This document shows positions 54,175 to 63,473 of a DNA stretch of 64,000 nucleotides, piece by piece. The notes below the pieces were generated by a model, which saw nothing but the letters and a program-made list of their open reading frames with translations, was not told where the DNA came from and did not search any database. Positions within the stretch are counted from its first letter, which is position 1. Each line of letters begins with the position of its first letter. The position numbers and the translations under genes were made by a program. The DNA comes from Microbulbifer agarilyticus (GTDB taxonomy: Bacteria > Pseudomonadota > Gammaproteobacteria > Pseudomonadales > Cellvibrionaceae), in contig NZ_JAIUZM010000005.1 of the NCBI RefSeq assembly GCF_020171345.1, positions 248,001 to 312,000 of the forward strand, written 5' to 3'.

Positions 54175-54600
54175 ATGAAGAAACAACAGGGCGCTGGCCT
54201 GATCGAAGTCATGGTAACCGTACTGATTCTCGGTACCTCCCTGCTCGCACTTGCCGCACTGCAGAGCAAATCCCTGCAATACAACCACAGTGCCTACCTG
54301 CGTTCCCAGGCCAATATTCTTGCTTACGATATCCTCGATCGTGCGCGTATTAACCGTGCCAATGCCGCGAATTATTCCCTCGGGGTCGATGATGCCAAGC
54401 CTACTGGAGGCACTCTGGCGCAACAGGATATGAATGAGTGGCTCACCAATGTGGAAACTATGCTGCCGGGTGCTGATGGTGGTATTGAATGCGTAGCCGC
54501 CACTAATTTCTGCACCGTTACCATCCAGTGGGGCGAGCAAAACAGTTCCGGCGACGCCAATGAAGACGAAAGTGAATTCGTCTACACCACGCGGCTGTGA
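54175..54600 (+). CDS. pilV: Type IV pilus minor pilin PilV
   Basis: The 141-aa prepilin has the leader MKKQQGAGLIEVMVTVLILGTSLLALAAL, with GLIEV in place of FTLIEL as is typical of PilV. The ALQSKSLQYNHSAYLRSQANILAYDILDR segment that follows is also family-like. PilV joins PilW, PilX and FimU in the priming complex that starts pilus assembly and carries PilY1. It follows the fimU-like gene by 30 bp. Confidence 0.92.
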   Translation: MKKQQGAGLIEVMVTVLILGTSLLALAALQSKSLQYNHSAYLRSQANILAYDILDRARINRANAANYSLGVDDAKPTGGTLAQQDMNEWLTNVETMLPGADGGIECVAATNFCTVTIQWGEQNSSGDANEDESEFVYTTRL

Positions 54601-54613
54601 GGAGAAGTAAGCA

Positions 54614-55699
54614 ATGTTAAGAAAAATGCACACTCAAAGAACCTTGTACGGCCAGCAGGGTATCTCCCTGGTTGAATTGATGATCTCCATCACCATCGGC
54701 CTGATTTTAATGACCGGCGTGGTGCAGCTGTTCCTGTCGAGCCGCACTACGTTTTCCACCCAGCAGGCGCTGGCCCGGGTGCAGGAAAGTGGCCGCCTGG
54801 CGATGGAGTTTCTTGCCGAAGATATTCGTATGGCCGGCTATATGGGCTGCATGAGCCGCAATCTGAATTTTACCAACACCCTGAATAACTCTGGCGACCT
54901 CGAGTACAACTTCGAGATCGGTATCGAGGGGCTGGATAATGTCGGCGCCACGCCCCCCGCGGGCTACCCGATGGATATCGTTGCGGGTACCGATGTACTG
55001 GTAGTACGCGGGGCCAATGGCAATGGTGTGGATGTGACCCGCAATAACGACAGTGCCCAGTTGTTTGCTGAAGACACTGGGGTAACGGCCAGCTGTGGTG
55101 CGGGCCTGGACAGTTTTAGTGGGCTGTGTGAAAACGATATTCTAGTGGTATCCGATTGCTCCAAGGCGCGAGTATTCCAAGTGACGAACTTGCAGGCCTC
55201 AGGTGGTGGTGCTCTAGAGGTCAACGTTGTTCACTCCGGCGCAAATGCGACGCCCGGCAATGCTGTCTCTTCCTGGGGTGGAAACAGCAACCCCGAGGAA
55301 ACCTTTGGTGATGATTCCGAAATCATCAAAATGAATACCTTCCTGTATTACATCGGCGACGGTAGCAATGGGCAGCCAAGTCTGTGGCAGACAACCAATG
55401 GTGGTACCGCGTTAGAGCTATTGGAAGGCGTCGAAGATATGCAGCTCACCTATGGCCGCGATACCTCCGGTGATGGCATCCCGGACACCTATGTTGATGC
55501 CTCTGTACTCACCTCGGCGGCCGCCTGGGAAGACATTTCCAGCGTTCGTGTGCAGTTGTTAATCCAGAGTACGGAAGACAATTTGTTGCAGGAAGAGCAG
55601 CCGTATACCTTCAATGGTGTCACCAACGCCGCGCCCGGTGACCGCCGTTTGCGCCAGGTGTTTATCAATACCGTCGGCATCCGCAGTCGCTTGCCCTGA
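54614..55699 (+). CDS. pilW: Type IV pilus minor pilin PilW
   Basis: The 361-aa protein has a leader of about 16 residues (QQGISLVELMISITIGLILMTGV) and the PilW body. RVQESGRLAMEFLAEDIRMAGYMGC is diagnostic and is given here in two parts: RVQESGRLAMEF and EDIRMAGYMGC. The large C-terminal region is rich in polar loops. It belongs to the minor pilin priming complex. Spacing to pilV (13 bp) and pilX (25 bp) shows one operon. Confidence 0.92.
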   Translation: MLRKMHTQRTLYGQQGISLVELMISITIGLILMTGVVQLFLSSRTTFSTQQALARVQESGRLAMEFLAEDIRMAGYMGCMSRNLNFTNTLNNSGDLEYNFEIGIEGLDNVGATPPAGYPMDIVAGTDVLVVRGANGNGVDVTRNNDSAQLFAEDTGVTASCGAGLDSFSGLCENDILVVSDCSKARVFQVTNLQASGGGALEVNVVHSGANATPGNAVSSWGGNSNPEETFGDDSEIIKMNTFLYYIGDGSNGQPSLWQTTNGGTALELLEGVEDMQLTYGRDTSGDGIPDTYVDASVLTSAAAWEDISSVRVQLLIQSTEDNLLQEEQPYTFNGVTNAAPGDRRLRQVFINTVGIRSRLP

Positions 55700-55724
55700 T
55701 CGAAGCGTCAATCACGAGAAGATT

Positions 55725-56264
55725 ATGAAAAAAGTAACAAGCTTCAATGCAATGCATGGTCAGCGCGGTATGACGCTGATCGTAGGCCTGATTATGGTGC
55801 TACTGATGACCCTGGTGGGTATGGCGGCTATTCGGGGCAGCAGCATGCAGGAACTGATGGCCGGCAACATGCGCGACCGTAACCTCGCGTTTCAGTCCGC
55901 CGAGGCGGGCCTGCGTGCGGGCGAAGAGGTGCTCACCGGCGCGACCATCCCGGTGTTTGATGGCACCACTGCCGGATTGGTTCAGGCGATGGACGGCTCC
56001 AGCAGTACCGGCTACTGGGATAGCTACGGATGGGATGCAGGTTCGGTTCGCAGTTCTGCGGGCGTTCAGTTGGTCGCCAGCCAGCCCCAGTATGTGATCG
56101 AAGAAGTGACCTCAACCATCACTGCCACCGCAGCCGATGGCGGTGCGGTGGATTTCGCCAGTGCCCTGAAGACGGAAGACACGGTGTATTACCGGGTAAC
56201 CAGTCGTGCCGAGGGTGGTACCGCAGATGCAGTAGTGATTCTCCAGTCCACCTACAAGCGCTAA
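55725..56264 (+). CDS. pilX: Type IV pilus minor pilin PilX
   Basis: The 179-aa protein has the PilX N-terminus HGQRGMTLIVGLIMVLLMTLVGMAAIRGSSMQ, shown in parts: RGMTLIVGL, MTLVGMAAIRG and ELMAGNMRDRNLAFQSAEAG. The glutamate at mature position 5 is replaced by Val, as is usual for PilX, which resembles the tip pseudopilin GspK in this respect. The start at 55725 is chosen because it gives a normal leader. The frame open to 55614 runs inside pilW. Confidence 0.92.
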   Translation: MKKVTSFNAMHGQRGMTLIVGLIMVLLMTLVGMAAIRGSSMQELMAGNMRDRNLAFQSAEAGLRAGEEVLTGATIPVFDGTTAGLVQAMDGSSSTGYWDSYGWDAGSVRSSAGVQLVASQPQYVIEEVTSTITATAADGGAVDFASALKTEDTVYYRVTSRAEGGTADAVVILQSTYKR

Positions 56265-56285
56265 GTCGGGAAAAGGGAAGAATTG

Positions 56286-59200
56286 ATGAACGCAAAGATG
56301 AAAACAAAAAAATTCTCTGCCGGACTGGCTGCCGCGGCGCTGAGCCTGGGCGTGAGCCACAGTGCGATGTCGGTCGATATGGCACAAAGTCCGCTGTTTC
56401 TCAGCACCGGAGCACCGCCGAATGTCATGTTTGTTCTCGATGACTCGGGCTCCATGCATTTTGAAATCACACCGGAAGACTACCGTAGAGGTACCAGTTA
56501 TATTTTTCCGCGTGCCGATGGCATTTACGGCTCGGATGACGGTGATAAAGATGTTCCTACCGTCGAAGACGACGACCCCTTCAATGCGCTGACCCGTTCG
56601 CCGCAGTTTAACAAGACCTATTACAATCCGGCGGTAACCTATAAGCCCTGGATCAAGCATGACGGTAGCTTATATCCAAATGCGACCCCGGCATGTGCCT
56701 GGCACAACCCGGAAAATACCGGTGATTGCCCTGGCGATGGCGAGTCGGTTACGGCAACGGCGCGAAACCTGACAGTTGATAACGCAAATTACAACGGTAA
56801 CCGTTGGCGTAGCAGCCGGGTGGTGCAGGAGGATGGAACCGAAGACTGGGGCTGGCATCAAAATGCTTTGGTATTCTGGCCGGCTACCTATTTCTGGCAC
56901 AACGGTGGGGACCAGTGGGCTTGGGGAAATTACACCAAGCAGGAGATTAAATCCGGCATTACGTACACCGGTCACGGTCGTGAAGAACGCACCGACTGTA
57001 CTGCCGGTACCTGTACCTATGATCAGGAAATACAAAATTTCGCCAACTGGTATACCTATTATCGCTCGCGGATACTTGCTGCGCGCGCGGGGATCGGTCG
57101 TGCTTTCGCAGAGCAGGGTGAAGACTTGCGAGTAGGCTTTGGTGCGATTAACCAGAGTTCAACCACGGTGGATGGTGTCAATACCGATACTGTATTGAAT
57201 GGTGTGCGCTCCTTCTCTGACACTAACCGCGAGATTTTTTTTAACGCGCTGTACAGCCGGGCGGTCCCATATTCCGGTACTCCTCTACGACGCGCCCTGG
57301 ATAGCGCCGGGCAGTACTTTTCCCGTACCGATAATAAAGGGCCATGGGGTCAGGATCCGGGGGTGGAAGATGACACGGCGCATCTGGCTTGCCGTGCCAG
57401 CTATACCATTCTAATGACTGATGGCTACTGGAATGGAACCAGCGATTACACGGACGCTGCCGAAGCGAATGTGGATGGTACTTCGAGTTCAGAAATCACC
57501 GGTCCCGACGGGCAGTCCTATACCTACAATGCGGTATCGCCGTTTACCGACGGTCATGATAATACTCTTGCCGATGTGGCGATGTATTACTGGAAAAATG
57601 ACTTGCGCACTGATCTTTCCAACCAAGTTCCGGTGAAAGATGATTCTATCGACCCCGCCTTCTGGCAGCATATGGTCACCTTTGGTGTGGCCTTTGGCGT
57701 GGAAGGCTCGGTTGATAAAACAGATGCATTTAATGCAATTACAACCGGAGCCACCATTACCTGGCCCGACCCCGCCGCCGATAATAGCGCTAACTCAACA
57801 AAGGTAGATGACCTGTTACACGCATCGGTCAACGGCCGCGGTGGCTTCTTTAGTGCTGCGGATCCGCAGGAATTTGCCGACGATCTTTCCAGCGTATTGG
57901 AAAATATTGTTGGCCGTACCGACGGCTCCGCTTCCTCGGTAGCCACTAACTCCACTCGTCTCGGTACTGACACTGTGATCTATCAGGCGCGCTTTAACAG
58001 CACCGACTGGAGCGGCGAAATTCGCGCCATGAGTCTGAACAGTGATGGCAGTATTGGTGCCATGAAATGGCAAACGGAAGAGGCTGATTTTGCGAGTCCA
58101 GCCTTGCGGGATATTGTCACCCATAACGGCACTACGGGTGTTGATTTCGCTTGGGCAAACCTGAGCACCGTGCAACAGGATGCGCTGAAAGACGGCGGTA
58201 CCGATGCAGAAGGGCAGGCGCGCCTGAATTGGGTGCGCGGTATGGATGTTACCGGTTTGCGTGAACGCAGTTCGCTGTTGGGGGATATTGTTAATTCCAG
58301 CCCGGTGTTTGCCGGCGACAAGAAGTTCAACTTCAGTAATCTTCCCGAGGCGTTGGGTGGCCTGGTCTACGATACTTACCATGCCAGTCAGAAAGAAAAC
58401 CGGCGTGAAGTGATTTATGTTGGCGCTAACGACGGCATGCTGCACGGGTTTGATGCTGCCACCGGCGAGGAGCTGTTTGCGTATATCCCGTCCGGTGTCT
58501 ACGAACAGTTGGCCAAGATCGCTGAAACGGATTACGGCAGCACGACCAACCCGCATGCTTACAGCATGGACGGCAAGCTGTTTGTCGGTGATGCCTTTGT
58601 TAATGGTGCCTGGAAGAATATCTTGGTGGGCTCCCTGGGTGCCGGCGGCCGCGGTATCTTTGCCCTGGATGTTACCAATCCCGACGGTTTCGATGCGTCA
58701 GACGTATTGTTCGAGTTAACCGAGGCGGACTTCCCTGGTATCGGCAATATTACCGGCGAGCCTCTGATCGCACCGACCAACGACGGCTGGAAACTAATTT
58801 TCGGGAATGGCTACAACTCCGAAAATGACCGAGCGCGCCTGTTTGCGGTCGATCTGGAGAATCCGCTGACCGAAACTCAGGTCATCGAAGTGAATGAAAC
58901 GGCCAATAATGGCCTCGCAGGCCCGGCGTTGATTGCCAATGCCGATGGTGAAGTGATCACCGCCTACGCGGGTGACCTGCTCGGCAATATGTGGAAATTC
59001 GATCTCAGTGCAAACAATGCGAGTAACTGGAGCGTGGCTTTGTCCCAGGGGCAAACCAATTTGCCGTTGTTTACCGCGGTAGATCCGAATGGCAATCCGC
59101 AGCCTATTACGTCCACCCCGACACTTGGCCTCAATGGCGAACTGGACAATGCAATCATGGTCTATTTCGGTACCGGCCAGTATATGGCGAGTACGGACAA

Positions 59201-59723
59201 CGCCGTCGGAGACGTAATCAATAGCTTCTACGCGATTGCCGATCAGGATGCGCAGGTCACCGGGCGTGATCAACTGTTCCAGAAAACCATTTCCACAGAG
59301 GCCGATGGCGTACGCGAAGTGGCTGGTAATACTGATACCAGCTTTTGGGAAACCAAAAAAGGCTGGTACCTTGACCTGTCTTACTCTGGTGGCGTCACGG
59401 GCGAACGTGTGATCAGTAAGCCGCTGTTGGTTTACGATCGCTTGCTGTTCCCAACCACGATTACTTCAACCGACCCCTGTTCCTTCGGTGGTAGTGGCTG
59501 GCTAATGGAACTGGTGGCGGTAGGTGACCGTTACGAGGGGCACAGTATCTTCGGTGAGGACGGTGTCGAAGTGGATTATGCGGTTATTAGTTATTCGGAA
59601 ATCATCCGCAGCGGTGAAAAGGCCTACCTGCCCACCAGTAATATCCGCGGTGATGTGGCGGTGCCGGAAGGTGGTTTCCCCACCGAGGCGGTTGGTCGTA
59701 TGTCCTGGCGTCAGTTACGCTAA
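56286..59723 (+). CDS. pilY1: PilY1-type pilus tip adhesin/assembly factor
   Basis: The 1145-aa protein has a signal peptide (cleavage near residue 28, SAMS|VD). A von Willebrand A-like N-terminal region has a MIDAS-type FVLDDSGSM. The C-terminal half (about 690-1130) is the PilY1 beta-propeller, with VYVGANDGMLHGFDAATGEELFAYIP-type repeats: YVGANDGMLHGF, GSLGAGGRGIFALD, YAGDLLGNMWKFDL and YFGTGQYM. PilY1 sits at the pilus tip, controls retraction and can sense surfaces. The start is the ATG at 56286. The TTG just before it belongs to the spacer. Confidence 0.95.
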   Translation: MNAKMKTKKFSAGLAAAALSLGVSHSAMSVDMAQSPLFLSTGAPPNVMFVLDDSGSMHFEITPEDYRRGTSYIFPRADGIYGSDDGDKDVPTVEDDDPFNALTRSPQFNKTYYNPAVTYKPWIKHDGSLYPNATPACAWHNPENTGDCPGDGESVTATARNLTVDNANYNGNRWRSSRVVQEDGTEDWGWHQNALVFWPATYFWHNGGDQWAWGNYTKQEIKSGITYTGHGREERTDCTAGTCTYDQEIQNFANWYTYYRSRILAARAGIGRAFAEQGEDLRVGFGAINQSSTTVDGVNTDTVLNGVRSFSDTNREIFFNALYSRAVPYSGTPLRRALDSAGQYFSRTDNKGPWGQDPGVEDDTAHLACRASYTILMTDGYWNGTSDYTDAAEANVDGTSSSEITGPDGQSYTYNAVSPFTDGHDNTLADVAMYYWKNDLRTDLSNQVPVKDDSIDPAFWQHMVTFGVAFGVEGSVDKTDAFNAITTGATITWPDPAADNSANSTKVDDLLHASVNGRGGFFSAADPQEFADDLSSVLENIVGRTDGSASSVATNSTRLGTDTVIYQARFNSTDWSGEIRAMSLNSDGSIGAMKWQTEEADFASPALRDIVTHNGTTGVDFAWANLSTVQQDALKDGGTDAEGQARLNWVRGMDVTGLRERSSLLGDIVNSSPVFAGDKKFNFSNLPEALGGLVYDTYHASQKENRREVIYVGANDGMLHGFDAATGEELFAYIPSGVYEQLAKIAETDYGSTTNPHAYSMDGKLFVGDAFVNGAWKNILVGSLGAGGRGIFALDVTNPDGFDASDVLFELTEADFPGIGNITGEPLIAPTNDGWKLIFGNGYNSENDRARLFAVDLENPLTETQVIEVNETANNGLAGPALIANADGEVITAYAGDLLGNMWKFDLSANNASNWSVALSQGQTNLPLFTAVDPNGNPQPITSTPTLGLNGELDNAIMVYFGTGQYMASTDNAVGDVINSFYAIADQDAQVTGRDQLFQKTISTEADGVREVAGNTDTSFWETKKGWYLDLSYSGGVTGERVISKPLLVYDRLLFPTTITSTDPCSFGGSGWLMELVAVGDRYEGHSIFGEDGVEVDYAVISYSEIIRSGEKAYLPTSNIRGDVAVPEGGFPTEAVGRMSWRQLR

Positions 59724-59749
59724 GTTATTCAAAGGTTGAGATTTAAAAA

Positions 59750-60166
59750 ATGCAAAAACAAACGGGTTTTACCTTAATCGAGCTGATGATCGTTGTGGCC
59801 ATTGTCGGCATTATTTCAGCCATTGCTTACCCTTCTTACATGGAGTCTGTACGCAAAAGTAATCGTGCGGATGCCAAGGCAACACTGAATGATGTGGCGC
59901 ATCGCCTGCAGCGCTGCTTTACCACTTATAGTGCCTATGATAATGCTAATTGTTCTGTAGCAACGACGCTTTCGGGGGGAGGTACGATTACCTCGGCCGA
60001 GGGAATGTACAGCGTGACAGCGGCTGTCACGGCGACCACCTACACCCTGACTGCGGCCCCCGTAGCGGGCACCAGTCAGGCGGCAGATACCAAGTGCGGT
60101 AGCCTGACTTTGACCAACGCGGGTATACGCAATGCTTCCGGCCCTTACGGCGCCGAGTGCTGGTAG
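59750..60166 (+). CDS. pilE: Type IV minor pilin PilE
   Basis: The 138-aa prepilin starts MQKQTGFTLIELMIVVAIVG, with cleavage after Gly6 and Glu5 in the mature form. It then has YPSYMESVRKSNRADAKATL and the PilE-type C-terminal region (KCGSLTLTNAGIRNASG) ending in AECW. Four cysteines in the globular part could form two disulfides. It is the last gene of the minor pilin operon, as in Pseudomonas. Confidence 0.93.
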   Translation: MQKQTGFTLIELMIVVAIVGIISAIAYPSYMESVRKSNRADAKATLNDVAHRLQRCFTTYSAYDNANCSVATTLSGGGTITSAEGMYSVTAAVTATTYTLTAAPVAGTSQAADTKCGSLTLTNAGIRNASGPYGAECW

Positions 60167-60196
60167 TCCCAGCTTAAGAGACTAAAAGCGATAAAA

Positions 60197-60222
60197 AATA
60201 ACCCGGCTTTTGCCGGGTTATT
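60197..60222. terminator. Terminator between pilE and pilR
   Basis: AATAACCCGGC, loop TTTT, GCCGGGTTATT is a perfect 11-bp stem followed by a T-rich run. It overlaps the last codons and stop of pilR (minus), which converges here. Confidence 0.88.
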
Positions 60223-61645
60223 CGTTTTCTAGACCTAACTTTTTCAGCCGGTATCGCAGTGAGCGAAAGCTGATTCCAAGTTTTGCGGCAGCAGCGGTTT
60301 TATTCCAGCGAGTCTGGCTGAGCGCCAACTCAATGGCATCGCGCTCAATGGTTCCCAGAAAATCGTCCAGTGTATCGTAGTCGGCTGCGCTAAATTGACC
60401 GGGGTGGGCGGCTTGCTCATTGATGGCGTGCGCGCTGCTTCCTCGCTTGTCGCGCTCTCTGTTCGATGAGTTCGCGGGGGAGGGCGTCGCGAGTACCTGG
60501 GTTCCTCCACCCAGATCCAGATCTTGTGGGCGAATGGTGCTGGACTCGCACAGGGTTAGCGCCCGCTCAAGAATATTTTCCAGTTCGCGCAAGTTGCCAG
60601 GGAAGGGGTAGGAAAGTAGGAAATGCAGTGCTTCCTGGCTGGCCCGCGGTGTGCCGCTAACTTGGTTTGCGTTTAGCCGGCGCAGCAGAAAGCGTGTCAA
60701 TAGAGGAATGTCTTCGGCCCTGTCTCGCAGCGGTGGTACCACAAGCTCAATCACATTTAGTCGGAAGTACAGGTCACTGCGAAAGTCACCGCTGCGGGTG
60801 TGATTGGAAAGTAGTTTTCGGGTACTGCTGATGATGCGCACGTCGAGTGCCACTGGGCTTTCATGTGCGCACGCAGGCAGGCGCTTCTCCTCAATGACCT
60901 GGATCAGCTTACCCTGTATCTCTTTAGGGAGCTCAGCGATTTCGTCGAAGAATACAGTGCCGCCATTGGCTGCAGCCAAAAGCCCTTCACTGTCATCGTT
61001 ACCATCCTTACTGCCAAACAATACGCGCTCAAACTGTTCTGCCGGAATACTTGAGCAGTGGACCGTTATAAAGGCTTTATTGGCTCTGGGGCCAAGCTGG
61101 TGAATACAGCGCGCCGTAAGCTCCTTACCGGCGCCGGCTTCTCCGAAAAGGTGGACGGGTGCATTGCTTCGCGCAACTTTTTCGATCCTATTGCGCAGCG
61201 CCTGTATGGCCTGTGATTGCCCTTGCAGGAGCGCTGGAAATTCCTGCTTTTGCAGGAATCGATCCTCACCCAGGCGTAGGGCCATTTGTACCAGTGTGCG
61301 CAAACGCGCAAGGTTAACGGGCTTGCTGACAAAATCGAAGGCGCCAAGCTTGAGTGCGGCAATAGCGGTATCCATATTGCCGTGGGCGGTGATCACCGCA
61401 ACGGGGAGGGTGCGATCTGCGGGAAGGTTTTGGATTGCCTCTACCAGCTCCAGCCCGTCACCATCGGGCAGGCGCATATCTGTCAGGCAGAAATCGTACT
61501 GTTTTTCCTGCAGTCGTCGACGCGCCTCTGCAACTGACATTGCAATATCTGCACGCACATGCATACGCTGCAGCGTCATGGAGATCAGGTCACAAATATC
61601 TGGTTCGTCATCGACAACCAGGGCAATGGGTTGACGGTCGGTCAT
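60218..61645 (-). CDS. pilR: Response regulator PilR, NtrC family without the GAFTGA loop
   Basis: The 475-aa protein has a receiver domain (Asp56 in LTDMRLPDGDG). An AAA+ domain carries Walker A GEAGAGKE (168-175), Walker B VFFDEI (231-236) and the arginine region FRSDLYFRLNVIEL. A C-terminal Fis-type helix-turn-helix closes it (WNKTAAAAKLGISFRSLRYRLKKLG). PilR normally activates sigma-54 transcription of the major pilin. The stretch between FERVLFGSKDG and GLLAAANGGT is about ten residues shorter than usual and has no GAFTGA sequence, the loop that contacts sigma-54. I confirmed this by translating the DNA. Its mode of action may therefore differ. pilS lies 40 bp upstream. Confidence 0.93.
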   Translation of the reverse strand: MTDRQPIALVVDDEPDICDLISMTLQRMHVRADIAMSVAEARRRLQEKQYDFCLTDMRLPDGDGLELVEAIQNLPADRTLPVAVITAHGNMDTAIAALKLGAFDFVSKPVNLARLRTLVQMALRLGEDRFLQKQEFPALLQGQSQAIQALRNRIEKVARSNAPVHLFGEAGAGKELTARCIHQLGPRANKAFITVHCSSIPAEQFERVLFGSKDGNDDSEGLLAAANGGTVFFDEIAELPKEIQGKLIQVIEEKRLPACAHESPVALDVRIISSTRKLLSNHTRSGDFRSDLYFRLNVIELVVPPLRDRAEDIPLLTRFLLRRLNANQVSGTPRASQEALHFLLSYPFPGNLRELENILERALTLCESSTIRPQDLDLGGGTQVLATPSPANSSNRERDKRGSSAHAINEQAAHPGQFSAADYDTLDDFLGTIERDAIELALSQTRWNKTAAAAKLGISFRSLRYRLKKLGLENE

Positions 61646-61685
61646 CTTGTTCAGCGTTATTATTGATCGACAATCAGAAACGTCG

Positions 61686-63374
61686 TTAGAAAATCTGCTC
61701 GGTGCTGGCGAAATCTATTCGGAAGCAGCTGCGATTTTTGTGGTCTCTGCAGTAGTACAGGTTTGCCCGATTAGATTCGCATAATTCCCGCGCAATATAC
61801 AGTCCCAGGCCGGCACCGGTTGCTGCAGTTGTGAAAAAAGGCTCAAAAATTTTGTCTTTGTGCTCTTCTGTTACGCCGTCCCCCAAGTCGATAAAATCCA
61901 GTTGCGCGCACTCACGGCTCGGGTTAAACCGGATAACGATTTCTGCAACGGAGCGTCCAAGCGCTTGGTGGGAGTGTCGCACAGCGTTGTTACATAAATT
62001 GGTCGCAACCTGCGCCATTTGATTGGGGTCAAACCGTGCGTTTACCAGTGTGTCAGGGCTAGTGAGCGTTACTTGGTGCTGGTGATTGGTTTCTCGCTGG
62101 TACTCTTCCAAAAATGTGTTGGCCCATTGGCGAAGGTCGTGCATGGCTGTTTGTGGCGCCTGGCGGCGCGACAGCTGCATAACATTTTCGATGATCTGAT
62201 TCACCCGTTGGCTGTGACGTCCGATAATCTCCGTCAGTTGGCGATCTTCACCGCTGATAGACTCGGACTCCGAGAGTAGCTCGGCAGCGTGATTGATAGC
62301 GCTGAGGGGATTGCGTACTTCGTGGGCAATTGAGCCAGTGAGCCGGCCGAGGGAAGCCAGTTTGAGTTGTTGCGCCTGCTGGGTCAGTTTGCGGTTGTCC
62401 TCCAGAAACACCAGTGAGCTGTCGGAAGTGTCGCCACTTAACGCGGTGACACTGGCCCGGATTTCGCTGCCAGGGTCTCCCTGAACGATACCACTGGTTA
62501 TACCGGGTTGATGACGCAGTTCGGCCAAATGCATAAGTAGGTCGCCCTCGAGGCCGTTGTCCTGCAATTGTTTCGGGCCCAGTAGCTGGCGCGCGGCACG
62601 GTTGATCAGCTCGGGTTCTCCCGACGCATTCAGCACCATCACACCGGTGCGCATTTGCGCCACAATTTGCTGGGTCAGGCGCTGCAGCCGTGCGGCCTGC
62701 CTACGCTGTTGCTCCGCTTTTTCGTTAGCGAGCTGAATATGGGTGGAAAGGTATTGCAGTGCGGTCACACAGGTAAACAGCAGAATACCCAGACTGCCTG
62801 CCGACACGATATCCTGAGTATCGGCTCGCTCATTAACGGCGTTTAGTACCTGCTGGCCAATGATCGCCATACTGGCGATTGCCGCCAGGAAGGCGCTCAT
62901 GCGCCGGTCTAGTAGCAATGAGCCTACCGCACAGGTTGTCAACAGCAGGTAGCCAATGCCGGAATCGAGTCCACCGCTTGCCTGGATCAATAATAAAAAG
63001 GTGAGGATATCGCAGCCGAGAATACTGCCGATACGCCGGGGCGATGTGCGGAATCGACTGGGGTAGAGGAAGATAAGCCAGGCGATATTCAGGATCGAAT
63101 AGCTGATGGCGGTGTTCAGATAGAGTGCCGGGAACAGGGTGCCGACGGAACCGCGGCTAATGCCGGAGATGAAAAGCCCGAGCAGGACGAGGCTCATGGC
63201 TACCCGGTACCAGGCGTAGATCTTCAGCAGGTCCCGCTGGCGCAGGCGTAATTGCCTGGGGGTTGGGCTCCCATTGCTCTTATTGTCTGCGGTGGTTTCT
63301 GTAGCCGTAGCGGATGGCATGGAAAAACCCGAAGCACTCGCGAGCTGGATGGCCGCTGGGGATTGGTCGCTCAC
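61686..63374 (-). CDS. pilS: Sensor histidine kinase PilS
   Basis: The 562-aa kinase has six membrane segments between residues 55 and 215, as in Pseudomonas PilS, with a PAS-like domain at about 235-330. HisKA has His351 in GSIAHEVRNPLSAINHAAELL. The ATPase boxes are LCNNAVRHS, FIDLGDGV and GAGLGLYIAREL. It phosphorylates PilR in response to pilin levels in the membrane. The start is a GTG at 63374 with only a weak AAGAG site. An N-terminal tail of about 45 polar residues precedes the first segment. Confidence 0.93.
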   Translation of the reverse strand: MSDQSPAAIQLASASGFSMPSATATETTADNKSNGSPTPRQLRLRQRDLLKIYAWYRVAMSLVLLGLFISGISRGSVGTLFPALYLNTAISYSILNIAWLIFLYPSRFRTSPRRIGSILGCDILTFLLLIQASGGLDSGIGYLLLTTCAVGSLLLDRRMSAFLAAIASMAIIGQQVLNAVNERADTQDIVSAGSLGILLFTCVTALQYLSTHIQLANEKAEQQRRQAARLQRLTQQIVAQMRTGVMVLNASGEPELINRAARQLLGPKQLQDNGLEGDLLMHLAELRHQPGITSGIVQGDPGSEIRASVTALSGDTSDSSLVFLEDNRKLTQQAQQLKLASLGRLTGSIAHEVRNPLSAINHAAELLSESESISGEDRQLTEIIGRHSQRVNQIIENVMQLSRRQAPQTAMHDLRQWANTFLEEYQRETNHQHQVTLTSPDTLVNARFDPNQMAQVATNLCNNAVRHSHQALGRSVAEIVIRFNPSRECAQLDFIDLGDGVTEEHKDKIFEPFFTTAATGAGLGLYIARELCESNRANLYYCRDHKNRSCFRIDFASTEQIF

Positions 63375-63473
63375 TTTTTATTCTCTTGGTGTGAGTAGGT
63401 TCTTGCCCCAGCAGATATTGTGCGCTTTCGCTGCGTGGCTACAATAGCGGCCTCAACGCAATGGGGTTACAAG

